The notes: a model not told the origin generated them from the letters alone. 64,000 bases of DNA from Myxococcales bacterium (GCA_021787845.1 JAJYLH010000030.1:1-64000); one strand, 5' to 3'. Shown: positions 19,636 to 29,435, numbered from the stretch's first letter. Numbers and translations are program-made.

Positions 19636-21216
19636 CTACTTGCCCTCGGACGCCGGCACGAAGGGATTGTGCCACTCCTGCCTGAGGCGGGGAGTGGACT
19701 TGTCCGCTTCCGGCAACGCCTCGGCCTCGTCCGCGGACGCCGACCGGGCCCGCACCCGCGCCCACTTGCGCAGCGCCTCGATCTCCTCGCGCATGGTTCG
19801 CGAGAGCGGATAGGTGTCCTTCAGCGCCGACTCGATGTGCTCATCCTTTACCTCGACGCTCTCGGCGAAGGCCCGGAAGAGTCCCTCCCGGACGGCCTCC
19901 TCGAGCTCGGCGCCCGAGTAGCCGAGCGAGGCAGAGGCGAGCCGAGCAAGGTCGAAATCCTCTGGCTTGCGTCCCTTTCGTTTGAGGTGGATTCCGAGGA
20001 TGGCCTCACGGGCGTTGCGCGACGGGAGGTCGACGAAGAAGATTTCATCGAAGCGGCCTTTGCGCATGAGCTCTGGCGGGAGTTGATCGACACGGTTCGC
20101 CGTGGCCACGACGAACACTGGCGCCGAGCGCTCCTGCATCCAAGTGAGGAGACTCCCCACGACTCGGGCCGAGGTCCCGCCGTCCGTCTGTCCGGAGCTA
20201 CCGAGCCCCGACAGTCCCTTCTCGATTTCGTCGATCCACAGGACGCAGGGGGCGATAGCTTCGGTGACCTTCAGCGCTTCACGCATCGAAGCCTCGGATT
20301 GTCCGATGAGGCTCCCGTAGACCTTGCCGACGTCAAACCGCAGCAACGGAAACTGCCAGGTACTGGCGATGGACTTCGCGATGAGGCTCTTGCCGCAGCC
20401 CTGCACACCGAGGAGCAGCACGCCCTTGGGGGTGTCGAGGCCGTACTCGCGAGCACCCGGTGTGTACGCACGCCCGCGCTGCTCGAGCCATTGCTTCAGT
20501 CGATCGAGGCCACCGACATCTTCGAGCGTCCGATCCGGTTCGAAATACTCCAGCACCTCGCTCTGACGGATGACCCGCTTCTTCTCCCGTGCCACAAAAC
20601 CCACCGCGCTGGCGTCGAGCCGTCCCAACTCGACCGCCGCCTGCCCGAAAGCGAGGTCCGCCTCCATCACCGTGAGCCCGCGAGCAGCATCGAGGAGCGC
20701 CGGGACGGGCTGGGCCTTCTTGCCGAGCCGATGCCCGACGCGTTGGCACACCTGCTCCAGGTCCTCCGGACCGGGAAGCGGCAGCTCGACCTCGGGAATT
20801 TCCTTGCGCAGCTCGATCGGGAGTCCCGGTATCGGCGTCGAGAGCAGCAGCAGGAGGCGCGGAGTGCGCCCCGGACGCGCAAGTTCCCGCAGCCGCCGGA
20901 TTTGCTCGTCGTTTCCCCGATCCGGCGCGAGAAACGGATGGAAGTCCTCCATCACCACCAACGCCTCGTCCTCCCGGCCCTCGAGCCAGCGCAACAACTC
21001 CAGCGGATCGTTGAGCCCATCCTCGCGCAACTGCTCCTCTTTCAGCTTCCAGAGCCCCCGCGGGCGGCTCCACACCTCGACCGGGAAGCTCAGATCTTGG
21101 CCGATTTGGATTGCAAGTCCCTGGATCCGCTCCCACTCGTGGCTCGTCACCTGGATCACCGCCGCGCCGGTGCGGGCGAGACGAAGAAGTTCCTCGTAAG
21201 CGGTCTGCCGCGGCAT
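19636..21216 (-). CDS. Ycf46-like AAA+ ATPase
   Basis: 526 residues. A Ycf46-type N-terminal domain (about 1-225: [35 protein letters not shown]) precedes an AAA+ module. The module has Walker A GVQGCGKS (270-277), Walker [11 protein letters not shown] (325-334), sensor 1 VVATANRV and the [10 protein letters not shown] second-region-of-homology arginine. This is the plan of chloroplast/cyanobacterial Ycf46 proteins, related to FtsH/classical AAA ATPases but without transmembrane segments or a protease site. It is the first gene of the seven-gene reverse operon; the SD GGAGG lies 6 nt before its ATG. Likely an oligomeric remodeller that serves the operon's other products. Confidence 0.88.
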   Translation of the reverse strand: MPRQTAYEELLRLARTGAAVIQVTSHEWERIQGLAIQIGQDLSFPVEVWSRPRGLWKLKEEQLREDGLNDPLELLRWLEGREDEALVVMEDFHPFLAPDRGNDEQIRRLRELARPGRTPRLLLLLSTPIPGLPIELRKEIPEVELPLPGPEDLEQVCQRVGHRLGKKAQPVPALLDAARGLTVMEADLAFGQAAVELGRLDASAVGFVAREKKRVIRQSEVLEYFEPDRTLEDVGGLDRLKQWLEQRGRAYTPGAREYGLDTPKGVLLLGVQGCGKSLIAKSIASTWQFPLLRFDVGKVYGSLIGQSEASMREALKVTEAIAPCVLWIDEIEKGLSGLGSSGQTDGGTSARVVGSLLTWMQERSAPVFVVATANRVDQLPPELMRKGRFDEIFFVDLPSRNAREAILGIHLKRKGRKPEDFDLARLASASLGYSGAELEEAVREGLFRAFAESVEVKDEHIESALKDTYPLSRTMREEIEALRKWARVRARSASADEAEALPEADKSTPRLRQEWHNPFVPASEGK

Positions 21217-21310
21217 CAGTAACCTCCATCAATCTGTGCGAACTCGTTTGACCCTCTGGCATCCACTGCCACGCGCAAGCCAAGTCGAGCACGGCTGCGG
21301 TCCCCGCTTA

Positions 21311-22348
21311 CTAGAGATGTCCGTGCTGAATCACGAGCCAGGTCGATCCGTAGCTCTGATTGCGCTGACCGGCGAGCACGATGGCCACGACGCCCGCGAC
21401 GACCGCCGCGGTCCCGACGGCGCCGCCGGCGATCACCCACGCCTTCCGATTGCTCCGGTTTGGAAGCACGCTGGTCTCGATCCGAGCCCACAGGCCCGGT
21501 GGCTCGATCTCCGTTGAGGTCGCCGGCGTCGTGACGACTGCCGACTTGGCGACCGCAGCAGGCTTCTTGACGGCCACCGGCTTCACCACCGGCTCCGTTC
21601 TGGTGATGGCCGGCCGCGCCGCCTCGACTGGCAACCGCAAGGGCTTCGACTCCGAGCCCGCGTGCGCCGGACCGTTGCCCGCGGTGTCGTAGACGTCGAT
21701 GAAGTACTCCACGTCGCCGGTCACCTTCAGGCTTGCCGAGATGCGATCACCCGACTGGCTCATCTCGATCGCTTCGTACTTCTTTGCGCCGGCCTTTCGC
21801 CAGTAGAGGGTCGGCCCAAAGAGGCCGCTCGGATCTTCCGCCGTGGCGGCGAACGTCACCGTCGCCCCCGGGTGGGCACCTTGAGGCGGCGTGAACTGGA
21901 GCGTCGGAGGCGTCTTGTCCTCTTCCAGCCTCGTTTTCGCCTCTCGCGCGGCCTTGCGTCGAGTCCATCGTCGCGGCGCCTTCGGACCACCAGAGCGGGT
22001 CGGGCCGTTGCCGAAGATGTCGTAGGCCTCGATCCAATAGTCGACGCGGTCGTGCAACGGAACGGACGCCTGATAACGACCGCCGTGCAGCGTCATCGAC
22101 ACGCTGTCGAAATGGCCGTGAGATCGTTTCCGATAGTACAGCGTCGGCGCGAAGACCCCGCTCTCGTCGACGATGTGCGCCGAGACGACGAGCTGGTCGC
22201 CCTGCGCCGCCGCCTTGACCTCGTCGATGGTCGGCGGCGTCGTATCCGCCGCCAGCGCGACCCGACCGAACGCCAAGAGCGCCGCGAGTACGACCGCGCT
22301 CCGCCATGGCGGCGCTCGCCCGCGAGCCCTCGACCGGAGTCGGTTCAC
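21311..22348 (-). CDS. Exported protein with two Ig-like repeats and a C-terminal membrane helix
   Basis: 345 residues from a GTG that overlaps the upstream stop as GTGA; an ATG 78 bp earlier lies inside the preceding gene. A signal sequence (SAVVLAALLAFGRVALAA) is followed by two similar beta-sandwich repeats. Each starts at D-T/K-TPPT and contains an APTLYYRK or GPTLYWRK strand and a YDIFGNGP or YDTAGNGP strand, a layout common in myxobacterial surface proteins. A Pro/Ala/Lys linker then leads to one transmembrane helix (WVIAGGAVGTAAVVAGVVAIVL) and a short tail. It is translationally coupled to the lipoprotein gene before it. Function unknown; probably an envelope or peptidoglycan-spanning protein. 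Confidence 0.75.
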   Translation of the reverse strand: MNRLRSRARGRAPPWRSAVVLAALLAFGRVALAADTTPPTIDEVKAAAQGDQLVVSAHIVDESGVFAPTLYYRKRSHGHFDSVSMTLHGGRYQASVPLHDRVDYWIEAYDIFGNGPTRSGGPKAPRRWTRRKAAREAKTRLEEDKTPPTLQFTPPQGAHPGATVTFAATAEDPSGLFGPTLYWRKAGAKKYEAIEMSQSGDRISASLKVTGDVEYFIDVYDTAGNGPAHAGSESKPLRLPVEAARPAITRTEPVVKPVAVKKPAAVAKSAVVTTPATSTEIEPPGLWARIETSVLPNRSNRKAWVIAGGAVGTAAVVAGVVAIVLAGQRNQSYGSTWLVIQHGHL

Positions 22349-23955
22349 GAACCGTTCCCGGAGCTCGGCGGCAGAAGCGGCGTCCAGCTCGGCACGAGCA
22401 GGTCGGTGGTGATCGGTACCGCCCACGCGGTCTGGTAGATGTCGCTCGTGCGCTGCGCGAGATCACTGAACTTCACGGTGAGCTGAATCTTGCTCGGGTC
22501 GAGCGCCTCGCAAGGTCCGTTGGTCGCTCCGCAGCTCTGGGGGTACACGAACGAGTAACGCGTGGTCCAGCCGGACATGGTCAGCGGGAACACCGGAGTC
22601 GCCGGCGGAACCGTGGTCGGGATCGGCGCCGTAGGCTCGGCCGGCTGCAACGGGAAGCCACGCCCGGTACTGTTGCCCACCTCGCCGACCGTGTCGCCTC
22701 CCACCTTCCCGTCGAGGTTGATGTCGTTGTTGAAGAAGACCTCGACCGGGGTCTCCGAGCTCGTCTCCGCAATCACCTGGTTGAACTGGACGTAGACCAC
22801 GTCGCCGGGCTGCAAGAGATACGGGGGCGGGTTCGCCGCCTCGTCGGCCGTCACTTGATAGAGGCCCTGGTTGATCCCGATCGCGACCGGCTGGGCCGGA
22901 TCGCCGGCGAAGAAGAACCCCGTCTTCGAGAACGTCTCCCCGGTCAACGCCGACACCCGCAGCCGCAGGTTGTACTCCTGCCCCGGCGTCGTCGCCTTGT
23001 TCGGCGCGATCTCCAGAATGGTGCCCCCACCCGTCACCGTCACCGTGTTCTCGAGCAGGGCGTCGCCATTCTCGTCGGTGAGCTGCGCGAGCACGCTCTG
23101 CGCGCGCAAAGGCTTGTTGAACACCAGCCGCACCGGGTCGCTCGGCGGGATGAGGTTCGAGTTGGGCGCGGTGGAGCCGAACATCGAGCCCGCATTCCCC
23201 GCGACGACGTTCAGGCCGCTGCCGCTGCCGGCGATGGTCGGCGTCAGCGTCACCACCCTGGGCGAGCTGTCCGCGACCAGGGTCGACGCCTGGAACTGCT
23301 GCTGGTAGCCGCCCAGGTCGGGCACGCCGTCGCCGTTGGTGTCGACCGGGCCGATCGACAGGGTGTAGGTCCCCTGGAAGCGCGACAGCTCGACCGGCGA
23401 CGGAACCCCCGCGAAATCGAGGCTGCCATCGTTCCCGACGCTGGCCGTCACCGACACCGCGCTCAAGACCGTGCCGTCGAAGACCTTCGCCGTCGGGCTC
23501 GCGTCGAGCACCGCCGGAGCGCCGGTCACCGGCCGGCCGGTCGAGTCGATGACCAGAAACGACACCTTCCCGTCGAGCTTCGCGAGCTCGACCGGGCCGA
23601 CCCGCGCGTTGCCGTGCGCGAGGGGAAACTGGCCCGCCGCGTCGGGCACGGTGACGTCGGTGCGCGCCTGCGCGTAGCCGCCCTTCTTCAGCGTCAGAAG
23701 CCCCTCGGCGCCCGCCGGAACGCTCGCGAAGGTGAACGAGCCGTCGGCGCCGCTCGTGGCGCTCATCGCCTTGGATCCTGCCAAGAGCTCGACGTCGACC
23801 CCGCTCAGGGGAGTGAGAGCGCTGTCGAGCACCGCGCCGGAAACCGTTCCCTCCGGGCTGACCGGCGACATCGCCTCGGCCGCGGTGAGCTGCTGGGGGT
23901 TCGAGCCACAGGCGGCCAAGAGCGCGGAAGCGACCAGTGCGGCGAGCGGTCTCAT
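22345..23955 (-). CDS. Large surface lipoprotein with carboxypeptidase-regulatory-like and Big-type domains
   Basis: 536 residues with a clear lipoprotein signal (MRPLAALVASALLAACGS; lipobox LLAAC, Cys16). After the Cys comes a carboxypeptidase-regulatory/CNA-B-like domain (TVSGAVLDSALTPLSGVDVELL). A second beta domain follows with a calcium-loop-like DTNGDGVPDLGGY, then a Big_5-like domain typified by DPVRLVFNKPLRAQSV and GDVVYVQFNQVI, with a further DINLDGKVGGD loop. Likely a calcium-stabilised outer-membrane surface lipoprotein of unknown ligand. The long open frame upstream of the ATG (to 25881) is antisense-type shadow of the acyl-CoA synthetase. The stop overlaps the GTG start of the next gene by 4 nt. 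Confidence 0.8.
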   Translation of the reverse strand: MRPLAALVASALLAACGSNPQQLTAAEAMSPVSPEGTVSGAVLDSALTPLSGVDVELLAGSKAMSATSGADGSFTFASVPAGAEGLLTLKKGGYAQARTDVTVPDAAGQFPLAHGNARVGPVELAKLDGKVSFLVIDSTGRPVTGAPAVLDASPTAKVFDGTVLSAVSVTASVGNDGSLDFAGVPSPVELSRFQGTYTLSIGPVDTNGDGVPDLGGYQQQFQASTLVADSSPRVVTLTPTIAGSGSGLNVVAGNAGSMFGSTAPNSNLIPPSDPVRLVFNKPLRAQSVLAQLTDENGDALLENTVTVTGGGTILEIAPNKATTPGQEYNLRLRVSALTGETFSKTGFFFAGDPAQPVAIGINQGLYQVTADEAANPPPYLLQPGDVVYVQFNQVIAETSSETPVEVFFNNDINLDGKVGGDTVGEVGNSTGRGFPLQPAEPTAPIPTTVPPATPVFPLTMSGWTTRYSFVYPQSCGATNGPCEALDPSKIQLTVKFSDLAQRTSDIYQTAWAVPITTDLLVPSWTPLLPPSSGNGS

Positions 23956-24254
23956 CGAAGTCCTGCCTCCTCGTTCGACGCGAAGCGGAGTTCGAAGCCC
24001 TCCGCCGATGGGAAAACGAAGCCGCCCCGCGCTCGGGGCGTCGCCGGCGCGCGGTCGGGTGGAATCCGCGGCCGTAGGCTCGCGTCGCCGGCGTGACCGA
24101 TGCTGAGCACCCTTGCCCGAGCGAGTCAAGCGCGTTTCGACGGCCGGCCGAGGCTTTGTCTCGGTGGCTCCGGGGAAGGCCCGGCCGGCAAGGCTCCTCG
24201 CCGGCGCCGTCAAGCTCGGGCCTCCCTCGGCGCTCCTCGGCCAATGGACCCGGC

Positions 24255-26081
24255 TCACCGGTCGGCGCTCGCCACGTTCTCCACTTCCGCTCCCGCTGGG
24301 TTCGCGTAGAGCGCTTCGATTTCGGCGCCCAGGCGCTCCTCGACGGCCCTCCGGCGCACCTTGAGCGTCGGCGTCAGCTCTCCTCGAGCGATGCTGAGCT
24401 CCGTCGGGAGGATCAGGTAGCGGCGGACGCGTTCGAACCGCGCCAGGTTCGAGTTCGCCCGCTCGATGGCCTGGCGGACGCGCTCGCGGATCGCCCCGTG
24501 GCGGGCGAGGACGTCGACGGGCGCATCTGGCAGCCCGGCAGCGCTCCTGGCTTCCTCGAGGTCGAGCGCGATCAGCGCGGTGATGTACGGCCGCCCCTCC
24601 CCGACGACCAGCGTCGCCGCGACCGCCGGCTCGGTCGCGACCAAGGTCTCGATCGCCGCCGGGGCGACCTTCTTCCCGCCCGCGGTGACGATGAGGTTCT
24701 TCTTCCGGTCGGTGATGGTGAGAAAGCCGTCGCGATCGATCTCGCCCACGTCGCCCGTGTGCAGCCAGGCGCCGGCGTCGAGCGCCTCCTTCGTCGCCTC
24801 GGGCAGGTTCAAGTACCCTTGGAAGACGTTGTCGCCGTGGACCAGCACCTCGCCGTCGGACGCGAGCCGGACCTCGACGCCGGGTAGCGGCAGTCCTACC
24901 GTGCCGAAGCGGAACCGCTCGGCGCTGTTCGCGGTGCAGACCCCCGTGCACTCGGTCTGGCCGTAGACCTCCAGCACCAGCATCCCGGCGGCGTGGAAGA
25001 ACTCCAGGATTTCCGGCTCGATGCGGGCGGCGCCGCTGATGAACAGCTTCACCCGCCCGCCGAACGCCTGGCGCACCCGCTTGAGGACCAGCTTGTCGGC
25101 GACAAAGCGCTGCGCGAGAAGCGGCAGCGGTGCCGGTTGGCCTTCCCGCGCCGAGCGGGAGACCTGCCGCCCCACCCGCTCCGCCCAGCCGAAGACGGCC
25201 CGCTTTGCGGGGCTCGCCTCGGCCACCCGGGAGCGCACGGTCGCGTAGGCCTTCTCGAAGATGCGCGGGACGCTGCCGAACATCGTCGGCCGCGACTTCG
25301 CCAGCGCCGCCAGCACCTTCTCGCTCGCGAGCGAGCCGACGTAGCGGGTCCCGGTCCCGGTGCTGATGCGGCCGTAGTGGCTGATCACGTGCTCGGCGAC
25401 GTGCGCCATCGGCAGGAAGGAGACCGTCTCTTCGCGCTCCATTCCTGGGGGCAGGAGCGGTGTCGCTGACCGCACCTCGAAGACGCAGTTCCAGTGCGAG
25501 AGCATCGCCCCTTTGGGGACCCCCGTGGTGCCGGAGGTGTAGATGACGAGCGCCACGTCGTCCGGTCCCCGGCTCTTCTTCAGGCGCTCCAGCTTGTCCG
25601 GATGGGCGCTCTCGAGCACTCGGCCACGGTCGAGCAGCGTCGAATAATCGAGCACCTGGGAGCCCAAATGCTCGGCGGTTCCCCAGCCGATGAGCGTCTC
25701 GAGCCTCGGGCACTCGCGCTTCGCCTCGACGAGGACGGCGAGCTCTTCCTGGGAGCCCGCGAAGGCGACCTTGGCGCCCGAGTCGTTCACGAGGTGCGCG
25801 ACCTGCTTCGGGGTGAGGTTCGGGTAGACGCCGACGCTGACGCCGCCGGCGCAGAGGATGCCGAGATCCGCGAGGGCCCACTCGCCCGTGGTCTGGCCCA
25901 TGACGGCGGCGCTGTCGCCTGGCGAGAGCCCCACCTCCGTCAGGCCCATCGCGAGCGCGCCCGCGCGGTCGGAGAGCTCGCGCCAGGTCACCCGTTCGCG
26001 GTCGCTCGCGAAGGCGAGGCGATTCGGGGTCAGTCGGGCCCGCTCGTCGAGCAGCGCTGGCAACGTGCGCACTTCGGTCAT
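24255..26081 (-). CDS. Long-chain acyl-CoA synthetase (AMP-binding)
   Basis: Activates fatty acids to acyl-CoA through acyl-adenylate; peripheral membrane or cytoplasmic. The 608-residue protein has the P-loop YTSGTTGVPKGAM near 185, the FLPMAHVAEH linker-gate region, the YGQTECTGV adenine/AMP site, TGDVGEID with the ribose-binding Asp, and the hinge DRKKNLIVTAGGKKVAP. The large insert between about 260 and 330 and the KLFISGAARIEPE strand are of the FadD15/long-chain type. It lies divergently from the START-like gene and near propionyl-CoA carboxylase genes, consistent with lipid degradation or remodelling. Confidence 0.92.
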   Translation of the reverse strand: MTEVRTLPALLDERARLTPNRLAFASDRERVTWRELSDRAGALAMGLTEVGLSPGDSAAVMGQTTGEWALADLGILCAGGVSVGVYPNLTPKQVAHLVNDSGAKVAFAGSQEELAVLVEAKRECPRLETLIGWGTAEHLGSQVLDYSTLLDRGRVLESAHPDKLERLKKSRGPDDVALVIYTSGTTGVPKGAMLSHWNCVFEVRSATPLLPPGMEREETVSFLPMAHVAEHVISHYGRISTGTGTRYVGSLASEKVLAALAKSRPTMFGSVPRIFEKAYATVRSRVAEASPAKRAVFGWAERVGRQVSRSAREGQPAPLPLLAQRFVADKLVLKRVRQAFGGRVKLFISGAARIEPEILEFFHAAGMLVLEVYGQTECTGVCTANSAERFRFGTVGLPLPGVEVRLASDGEVLVHGDNVFQGYLNLPEATKEALDAGAWLHTGDVGEIDRDGFLTITDRKKNLIVTAGGKKVAPAAIETLVATEPAVAATLVVGEGRPYITALIALDLEEARSAAGLPDAPVDVLARHGAIRERVRQAIERANSNLARFERVRRYLILPTELSIARGELTPTLKVRRRAVEERLGAEIEALYANPAGAEVENVASADR

Positions 26082-26195
26082 CGAAGGCCCCTCTCTCGCC
26101 GCCTCGGGCCGACGGCAGGCTGCCCCTCTCCCGCGTTCTCGGCTAGAATCGCGCGTTCTCGTTCGCTAGCGCTCGGCCAGGAGGAGGCCCGTCCC

Positions 26196-26768
26196 ATGCG
26201 CACTCCCGCGGCCCTCGCCGCCGTCCTTCTCGCCACCACCGCCAAGGCCCAGGACCTCTCCCAGCTTCTCAAGGCGGGCCCGGTGGTTTCGGTGACCGTG
26301 AACCAGAAGGGCCGGTTCCAGGCGGCCACCGCGGTGATCGAGGTCGCGCGCCCTCCGGCGGCGGTCTGGGCGATCGCGACCGATTTCGCTCAGTACACGA
26401 AGTTCATGCCCAAGGTCGAGGAGAGCAAGGTCGTGCGCAAGGGTCCGAACCAGCTCCAGGTGACGATGGAGCTCGACGTGCCCGGCCCCGACCCGGAGTA
26501 TACCTACCGCTACGACCTCCACCCGGCGACGTTCACCATGAGCGGCCGCTGGATCGGAGGGGACCTCAAGGACAGCTACGTCGAGTGGCGCATCGAGCCC
26601 TTGGGCAAGGCGGGATCGCTCTTGTACTACACCACCTCTTCCCTGCACTTCAGCTCGATTCTGCAGGCGTTGGAGGACAGCCAGCAGACGATCACCGTCG
26701 GCGTCAACGTGGCGGCCGCGCTGGCGGTGGTGAAGGCCATCAAGCGCCGCGCCGAGGCGAAGCCCTGA
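26196..26768 (+). CDS. Exported SRPBCC (START-like) protein
   Basis: 190 residues. A short signal peptide (MRTPAALAAVLLATTAKAQ) precedes a polyketide-cyclase/START-like domain. Its hallmarks are AVIEVARPPAAVWAIATDFAQY, FMPKVEESKVV, the LDVPGPDPEYTYRYDL strand and a long C-terminal helix (ALEDSQQTITVGVNVAAAL). The fold makes a hydrophobic ligand cavity. Being periplasmic and beside an acyl-CoA synthetase, it may bind a lipid, but the ligand is unknown. The SD GGAGGAGG lies 7 nt before the ATG; longer upstream frames are shadows of the synthetase. Confidence 0.8.
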   Translation: MRTPAALAAVLLATTAKAQDLSQLLKAGPVVSVTVNQKGRFQAATAVIEVARPPAAVWAIATDFAQYTKFMPKVEESKVVRKGPNQLQVTMELDVPGPDPEYTYRYDLHPATFTMSGRWIGGDLKDSYVEWRIEPLGKAGSLLYYTTSSLHFSSILQALEDSQQTITVGVNVAAALAVVKAIKRRAEAKP

Positions 26769-26771
26769 CGC

Positions 26772-26824
26772 TCGCCCTTCGCCTTCGACTGGCGCTCGGG
26801 AGGACCGCTCCGGGTGAGCGCGAG
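26772..26824. repeat. Family A REP-like repeat
   Basis: GCCTTCGACTGGCGCTCGGG next to GGACCGCTCC-GGGTGAGCG: a degenerate copy of the core and hairpin seen at 2936-3060, located directly behind the START-like gene. Confidence 0.5.
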
Positions 26825-26904
26825 CCACGCGGCCGTACTGGTCCGGCGATCGCCACGGGTGCAAGATGGGATTGTGACGCGTTCGCCGCGTCGAAGGAGC
26901 GAAG

Positions 26905-27765
26905 ATGAGCCTCAGCGACAAGGTCATCGTTTCGTGCGCGCTGACCGGCGCGGTCACCACCAAGAAGCACTGTCCCGGGATTCCGTACACGCCGGCGGAA
27001 ATCGCCGAGGAGGCGAAGCGCGCCTACGACGCCGGCGCCGCCATCGTCCACATCCACGCGCGGACCGACGACGGCTTCCCCTCCTGGGAGGTGGAGACGT
27101 TCCGGCGGATTCACGCCGAGCTGAAGCGGCGCTGCCCAGAGGTGCTCGTCAACTGGTCCACCGGCGGCGCGGGCGCGATGGAAGACCGGGTCCAGCACGT
27201 CCTGCAGGTTCCGCCGGACATCGCCGCGCTCAACATGGGCTCGATGAACTACGCGAAGTGGCGGCCGGAGCGAAAGTCCTTCGCGTTCAACTTCGTCTTC
27301 GCCAACAGCTTCGACGACATCATCGCCTTCGCGACCGCGATCCGGAAATCGGGCGCCAAGCCGGAGATGGAGTGCTTCGACACCGGCCACGTCGCCTCGG
27401 CAGAGGTGCTCCAAGACCTGGGGCTGGTCGACGCGCCGCACCACTACTCGTTCATCATGGGCGTGTTGGGCGGCATCCCGGCGACGGCGCGGCACCTCGC
27501 CTTCCAGGCGCAGAACATCCCAGCCGGCTCGCGGTGGAAGGTCATCGGCATCTCCCGCGAGCAGTGGTCGCTCTGCATGGCAGCGCTCTCGCTGGGCGGC
27601 GACATCCGGGTGGGGCTGGAGGACAACTTCTACCTCCCGAACGGCGACATGGCGCCCTCCAATGGCGCTCTCGTGGAGCAGGCGGTGAAGCTGGTGGGGC
27701 TCAGCGGCCGCGGGGTCGCGACGGTGGACGAGGCGAAGCAGATTCTGTGGCCCGGCGGGAAGTGA
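26905..27765 (+). CDS. BKACE-family beta-keto acid cleavage enzyme (DUF849)
   Basis: 286 residues with the full TIM-barrel of BKACE/Kce enzymes, which condense a beta-keto acid with acetyl-CoA to give acetoacetate and a new CoA ester. Visible are the zinc-site AAIVHIHAR (His-x-His), the start [24 protein letters not shown], the MECFDTGHV strand and the C-terminal [13 protein letters not shown] with its active-site Glu-Asp. The ketoacid substrate varies between subfamilies and cannot be fixed here. It sits 105 bp before an acyl-CoA carboxylase gene, suggesting a catabolic route into CoA esters. Confidence 0.9.
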   Translation: MSLSDKVIVSCALTGAVTTKKHCPGIPYTPAEIAEEAKRAYDAGAAIVHIHARTDDGFPSWEVETFRRIHAELKRRCPEVLVNWSTGGAGAMEDRVQHVLQVPPDIAALNMGSMNYAKWRPERKSFAFNFVFANSFDDIIAFATAIRKSGAKPEMECFDTGHVASAEVLQDLGLVDAPHHYSFIMGVLGGIPATARHLAFQAQNIPAGSRWKVIGISREQWSLCMAALSLGGDIRVGLEDNFYLPNGDMAPSNGALVEQAVKLVGLSGRGVATVDEAKQILWPGGK

Positions 27766-27808
27766 CGGCAGGTGGAACGTTCGCCGTAAGTGTTGCTTGG
27801 GAAGCGTC

Positions 27809-27849
27809 GATCAGACCGATCGGACCGATCCGACCGATCGGTCTGATCC
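27809..27849. repeat. ACCGATCGG repeat, family B (second copy)
   Basis: GATCAGACCGATCGGACC followed by GATCCGACCGATCGGTCT and GATC: nested palindromes like those at 6047-6084, placed between the BKACE stop and the carboxylase SD. Confidence 0.65.
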
Positions 27850-27870
27850 GCTCCCGGCCAAGGAGACGTG

Positions 27871-29433
27871 GTGGCAACGATGCGTGAGCGAGTCGAAGAG
27901 CTGGAGCGCCGCCGCCAAGCGGCACGGCAGATGGGCGGCGAGGCGAAGATCGCCAAGCAGCATTCGCGGGGGAAGCTGACCGCGCGGGAGCGGCTGGCGA
28001 AGTTCTTCGACGGCGGCGCCTATTTCGAAATCGGCCTCCAGGGCACCCAGATGGGCGGCGACGAGTCGGAGAAGCCGCCGGCGGACGCCGTGGTCTGCGG
28101 CTGGGGCAAGGTCGACGGCCGGCTGGTCGCCGCCGCGGCTTACGACTTCACGGTCAAGGGCGGCTCCATCGGGCAGACCGGCGAGACCAAGGTGACGAGG
28201 CTGCGCGAGCTGAGCTTGCGCTCCCGGATGCCCATGGTCTGGTTCATCGACTCGGCCGGCGCCCGCATCGACCCGTCGAGCGTCATCCACGGCGATTTCG
28301 TCAGCCTCTTCGCCGGCACCGGCTACCTCTTTCGCGAGGAGGTGGTCATGAGCGGTGTCGTCCCCCTGGTGTCGGCGATGGTCGGCCCCGGCGCGGCGGG
28401 CACCGCCTACATCCCGGGGCTCGCGGACTTCGTCCCGATGGTGAAGAGCATCGGCTCGATGGCGTTGGGCGGTCCGCCGCTCGTCAAGGCGGTAACCGGG
28501 CAGGAGGTCACCGAGCAGGACCTCGGCGGCTCGAAGATCCACTGCGAGAAGAGCGGCGTCGGCGACCTCGAGGTGCCCGACGACGACGCCTGCATCGCGG
28601 TGATCAAGGACTACCTCTCGTTCTTCCCGTCGCACTGCGAAGAGAAGCCGCCGGTCGTCCCCACGAGCGATCCGATCGACCGGCGCGACGAGGCGCTCCT
28701 CGACGTCGTTCCCGACCTCCAGCGGCAGCCGTACGACATGTACGAGGTGATTTCGCACGTCGTCGACGACGGAAAGATCCTCGACATCAAGCCGCGCTGG
28801 GCCCGGTCGGTCATCACCTGCCTCGCCCGGTTCGGCGGGCGGCCGGTCGGCATCGTCGCCAACAACCCGAAGCAGATGGGCGGCGTCCTCACCAACGACT
28901 CGTCGGACAAGGCCGCGCACTTCATCCAGATCTGCGACGCCTTCGGGCTCCCCCTCGTCTTCCTGATGGACGTGCCGGGCTTCATGGTCGGCGCCCAGGT
29001 CGAACAGGCGGGCATCATCCGCCACGGCGCGAAGATGCTCCACGCGATGGCGAGCGCGACCGTGCCTAAGCTAACCGTGGTGGTGCGCAAGGGTTACGGC
29101 GCCGGCTACTACGTGATGGCGGGGAGGGCCTACGAGCCCGACCTGTTGGTCGCTTGGCCGGGCGCGGAAATCAGCGTGATGGGGGCCGAGGGCATGGTCG
29201 GCATCGCGGCGAAGAAGCTCTTCGGCGGCGCCGAGCCCGACCCCGAAACCAAGAAACAGGTGGTGGAGACGATTCAGCAGCTCATCGACATCAACAAGGT
29301 CGCCGGCTGGGGTCTCGTGGACGACGTGATCGACCCGCGCGAGACGCGGCCGGTCCTCTGCCGCGCGGTGGAGATGAGCTGGAATCGCCGGGTGGAGAGA
29401 CCTTGGCGCAAGCACGGCATCATGCCGGTCTAG
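27871..29433 (+). CDS. Acyl-CoA (propionyl-CoA-type) carboxylase, carboxyltransferase subunit
   Basis: Transfers CO2 from carboxybiotin to an acyl-CoA, probably propionyl-CoA. About 520 residues carrying both crotonase-like halves. The N half has KLTARERLAKFFDGG, WFIDSAGARIDPSS and SAMVGPGAAGTAYIPG (oxyanion glycines). The C half has GRPVGIVANNPKQMGG, FLMDVPGFMVGAQVEQ and KGYGAGYYVMAGRAYEP. GTG codons occur at 27868 and 27871; the AAGGAG at 27860-27865 fits the second best. The matching biotin carboxylase and BCCP genes lie 4 kb away on the other strand, so the complex is split across two transcripts. A branched or geranyl-type substrate remains possible. Confidence 0.9.
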   Translation: MATMRERVEELERRRQAARQMGGEAKIAKQHSRGKLTARERLAKFFDGGAYFEIGLQGTQMGGDESEKPPADAVVCGWGKVDGRLVAAAAYDFTVKGGSIGQTGETKVTRLRELSLRSRMPMVWFIDSAGARIDPSSVIHGDFVSLFAGTGYLFREEVVMSGVVPLVSAMVGPGAAGTAYIPGLADFVPMVKSIGSMALGGPPLVKAVTGQEVTEQDLGGSKIHCEKSGVGDLEVPDDDACIAVIKDYLSFFPSHCEEKPPVVPTSDPIDRRDEALLDVVPDLQRQPYDMYEVISHVVDDGKILDIKPRWARSVITCLARFGGRPVGIVANNPKQMGGVLTNDSSDKAAHFIQICDAFGLPLVFLMDVPGFMVGAQVEQAGIIRHGAKMLHAMASATVPKLTVVVRKGYGAGYYVMAGRAYEPDLLVAWPGAEISVMGAEGMVGIAAKKLFGGAEPDPETKKQVVETIQQLIDINKVAGWGLVDDVIDPRETRPVLCRAVEMSWNRRVERPWRKHGIMPV

Positions 29434-29435
29434 AG

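Noticed and set aside
11351-21216. DISARM, BREX or Mokosh identification
   Set aside because: No DUF1998, methylase, PglZ or kinase is encoded; only helicase and a doubtful PLD-like tail are shared.
23956-25881. Upstream extension of the lipoprotein frame
   Set aside because: It lies in the acyl-CoA synthetase gene in another frame; the lipoprotein signal peptide at 23955 defines the start.
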